Source of the DNA: Verrucomicrobiota bacterium
Lineage (GTDB): Bacteria; Verrucomicrobiota; Verrucomicrobiia; Limisphaerales; JADLHS01
DNA: 14,816 bases
Direction of reading: 5' to 3'
Assembly: GCA_004297495.1 (NCBI GenBank)
Contig: SCTL01000344.1
Coordinates: forward strand, 1 to 14,816
Part shown: piece by piece, positions 12,709 to 14,816 of the stretch
Numbering within the stretch: the stretch's first letter is position 1
Layout: the number at the start of each line of letters is the position of its first letter
Program-made: the position numbers and the translations under genes
The notes under the pieces: generated by a model
What the model saw: only the letters and a program-made list of their open reading frames with translations
The model's database searches: none
What the model was told of the DNA's origin: nothing

Positions 12709-14816
12709 TCAGTGCGCCGGGACGAACGCGCGATAGAAACTCTTCGGCGCGGTGCGGCTGTTCACGTCCACCGCGCGGGTGAAACCACCGAGCGCGACAT
12801 TCGTGGAGAACGACGACCAGTTCACCGCGTCACTCGACGATTGGAACACGTAAGTCTGGTCCGGCTGGCCTTGCAGATCAACGAAGGCCGTGCCGTCCGT
12901 GAGCCGGCGGACCGTGAGACGGGCGGGTGCAAGCGTGCTGACGGGAACAACGAGCGGCAGGATGACGTTGTCGAGATACGCCGCATCCGCGCCGGCGCTG
13001 AGGGTCGGGTCCTTGGTGTAGCGCCATTCGACGGTGTGCGTGCCGGCGCCGACGCCGTAGGCGTAATTGGCCCAACCGACTTCGCCGCTCCACTTCGCGA
13101 TTTCCACGCCGTCAATGAAGAAGCGCAGCGTGTCGAAATTCGGTTCGCTGCTGATCTTGTAATCGAAGGTGATGAAGCCGCTCGAGAAATTGCCGGTGAA
13201 GAAGAGCGAACTGGATTGATTGTGCGTGATGAAGCCCGAGCGCGCGGCGAAGCGACCCGCAGCCACGACATTGGTCTGCACGATCCACGGCTGCGCGCCG
13301 CCGGTGGTCCACGCAATGTTCGTCAGCCCGCCGGTCTCGAAGCCGTCCGTGTAAGCGGCGGCCTTGAACGCGGCATTCAGCGTCAGGTTGCTCGTCACGG
13401 TGACGGTCAGCGGATTGCTCAAGGAACTGAGCGCGCCGGACCAGATGTCGAACAGGAAGTAAGGATCAGGCACGGCGGTGAGCGTGAGCGTACCGTTGCT
13501 GACGACGTCGGACGAGCCGGGCAGCACCGAGCCGCCCGCGCCGCTGGTGACGGTTACGTGATAAACCGTGGCAGCGGTGAAATTGTTGGTGAGGAAGACC
13601 ACGCCACCGTCGCCGTCGAAGCCATCCACCGCCACGCGATAGGTCACGTTGGAGCGCACCGCAACGTTGAGCAGGCTGCTGCCGCCGGCAATGCCATCGT
13701 AGGCGTCGTCGTTACTGGCGATCTCGGTCAGGCTGGAAACAGTGCTGCCGGTGTAAACCGCGAGCAGCGTGTCGAAGGTGGAATTGGTGGTGTTGAGATA
13801 CAGCACGCCATCGGACGGCGCCGTGAATTTCCACCAGGCGGATTTGCCGCCCGCGTTGCCGACATGATTCGGTTCGCCGGTTTCCTTGGTGGCCGTGAGC
13901 GTGTTGACGCTGCTGATGCCGGCGTTGGTGAGCGTGAAGGCGTTGACAAAAAAGTCGTTGGCCGGTTCCAACTGGCGATACAAGGCCCGGATGTTGACCG
14001 GGACGGAGAGGTTGCCGGCGAAATCCCTGGCCACAACCTGGATGTTGTTCGCGCCGGGCAGCAGGCCGACGATGGCCGACCAGTTGGTGCTAATCGGGCC
14101 GATCAGCGACCGCGGGTTTACGACAATCGTGGAGGACGGCGCGGCGCCGGGCACGGCGGAGACGCTGATGCGAACGTCCTGAATGCCAGCGGGATTGGGC
14201 TGCGGATCCACCGCGATGCCGGCCACGCTGAGGCGATTGGTGGTGACGATGATGCCGTTGGGCGGCGTGGTCACCGTGACGGTGGGCGCGTTGGTGTCGG
14301 GCTGGCCGCCGGGCGCGATGTAGAGGCGCAACGTGCCGGCAGTGAGATTGTCGTAACCCGCCACCGCGATGTGGTAAGTGACACCATTCTTCGCATCGAA
14401 GCGGACATACGGCCCGAGCCGCGAGATACCGCCGATGCCCGAGGCGACCGAGCCGAGCGAGGCGAGAGAGTTGTTGGTGTAAACCGCGACGATCGCGCGG
14501 AAGTCACTGCCGCCAGCGTCCACGAGGACGTTGGTGTTGGCGTTGGCCGTGTAGCGCCACCAGAGGGATTTGCTGGACGTGGTGACACCGCCGTGGTTTG
14601 GCTCATTGACTTCGCGCGTGGCGAGTTTGTTGTTGGACAGATAATACGCGGCGGCCACGGGGACTTTGATGGCGTTGGTGAACATGTCGTTCGCGGGCGG
14701 GCCGACGATCTGGTAGGTGATCAGGTTGGTGCTCGGGTCCTCGCCGGGCGCGGTGATGACGAACTTGAGCGTGATGGAATCGGGACCGGTGGCGGGAACA
14801 TTGAGCACGCCGGAAT
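12709..14816 (-). CDS. C-terminal part of a large secreted multidomain protein
   Basis: The frame is open to the window edge, so the N-terminus and signal peptide are outside; about 700 residues are visible (numbered from codon 14806-14808). Domain order: residues 38-168 and 281-410 are two copies of a beta-sandwich unit starting PPANDMF / EPANDFF, with NEPNH / GEPNH, SLWWRYTA / SAWWKFTA and AVYT; between them (172-278) an Ig-like domain (TVTVTTPPNG ... VARDFAGN); 415-483 an InlB B-like repeat (SGAGGSVLPGSSDVVSNGTLTLTAVP, LTLNAAFKA); 486-618 a jelly-roll domain (GFETGGL ... FFIDGVEIAKW ... AYLDNVILP); 627-699 the C-terminal TYVFQSSSDAVNWSSFSTN ... SFYRA domain that is common at the ends of verrucomicrobial secreted proteins. 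No catalytic site is visible; a cell-surface or carbohydrate-binding role is likely but not shown. Ends with a strong terminator. Confidence 0.82.
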   Translation of the reverse strand, partial: SGVLNVPATGPDSITLKFVITAPGEDPSTNLITYQIVGPPANDMFTNAIKVPVAAAYYLSNNKLATREVNEPNHGGVTTSSKSLWWRYTANANTNVLVDAGGSDFRAIVAVYTNNSLASLGSVASGIGGISRLGPYVRFDAKNGVTYHIAVAGYDNLTAGTLRLYIAPGGQPDTNAPTVTVTTPPNGIIVTTNRLSVAGIAVDPQPNPAGIQDVRISVSAVPGAAPSSTIVVNPRSLIGPISTNWSAIVGLLPGANNIQVVARDFAGNLSVPVNIRALYRQLEPANDFFVNAFTLTNAGISSVNTLTATKETGEPNHVGNAGGKSAWWKFTAPSDGVLYLNTTNSTFDTLLAVYTGSTVSSLTEIASNDDAYDGIAGGSSLLNVAVRSNVTYRVAVDGFDGDGGVVFLTNNFTAATVYHVTVTSGAGGSVLPGSSDVVSNGTLTLTAVPDPYFLFDIWSGALSSLSNPLTVTVTSNLTLNAAFKAAAYTDGFETGGLTNIAWTTGGAQPWIVQTNVVAAGRFAARSGFITHNQSSSLFFTGNFSSGFITFDYKISSEPNFDTLRFFIDGVEIAKWSGEVGWANYAYGVGAGTHTVEWRYTKDPTLSAGADAAYLDNVILPLVVPVSTLAPARLTVRRLTDGTAFVDLQGQPDQTYVFQSSSDAVNWSSFSTNVALGGFTRAVDVNSRTAPKSFYRAFVPAH

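Overview
The window looks like a chromosomal stretch from a Verrucomicrobiota-type bacterium, possibly of the Pedosphaera/Limisphaerales kind. This is inferred from gene style, not from a marker gene. The signs are a Tat-exported NIPSNAP-like protein, a large secreted multidomain protein with the C-terminal 'TYVFQSSSD..NW' domain common in that phylum, GH57/GH13 alpha-glucan enzymes, and generally GC-rich coding sequence. No rRNA, tRNA, CRISPR array, transposase or phage gene was seen.

Layout. 1-1746 (+): the 3' end of an AraC-family regulator, then an MdaB-like NADPH:quinone oxidoreductase and a SnoaL-like protein, closely spaced. 1781-3538 (-): a NIPSNAP-domain Tat protein and a second AraC regulator downstream of it. 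3630-6135 (+): a secreted LolA-like hypothetical, then an Fe-S assembly pair (IscA/ErpA-type carrier and HscB-type J-protein) and a secreted protein of unknown function that starts 1 nt after hscB. 6136-6465 holds no convincing protein gene but contains what looks like a complete sigma-54-dependent small-RNA unit (see below). 6466-10714 is an alpha-glucan cluster: a GH57 enzyme (-), a divergent compact GH13 enzyme (+), and a second GH57 enzyme (-) convergent to the GH13. 10838-11881 (-) is an AT-richer gene I do not recognise. 11921-12508 (-) is coaE. 12555-12617 is a nested palindromic repeat, 12652-12690 an intrinsic terminator, and 12709 to the window end (-) the C-terminal part of a large exported protein.

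The most interesting signal is 6147-6433. A -24/-12 site matching the sigma-54 consensus at every fixed base (6224-6239) reads into a gene-free gap. It is preceded by three TGTC half-sites, two forming a palindrome about 75 nt upstream of the predicted start. The ~184-nt transcript would contain two hairpins that display pyrimidine-rich loops (18-nt CU-rich, and CCCTC), resembling anti-Shine-Dalgarno seeds, and would end in an 11-bp GC hairpin followed by a weak T tract. I read this as a candidate regulatory RNA; a 39-codon frame starting at the predicted +1 is the main alternative. Second in interest are two 28-nt copies of a 9-nt-period repeat in opposite orientation at the convergent 3' ends of the GH13 and second GH57 genes; one copy encodes the enzyme's C-terminal tail.

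How the genes fit together. The three glycoside hydrolases plausibly act on the same storage or dietary alpha-glucan, with a possible shared operator in the divergent promoter region. IscA and HscB would work with Isc partners encoded elsewhere. The AraC/mdaB/SnoaL group looks like a small redox-stress or detoxification unit. All assignments rest on reading motifs by eye; no database search was run.
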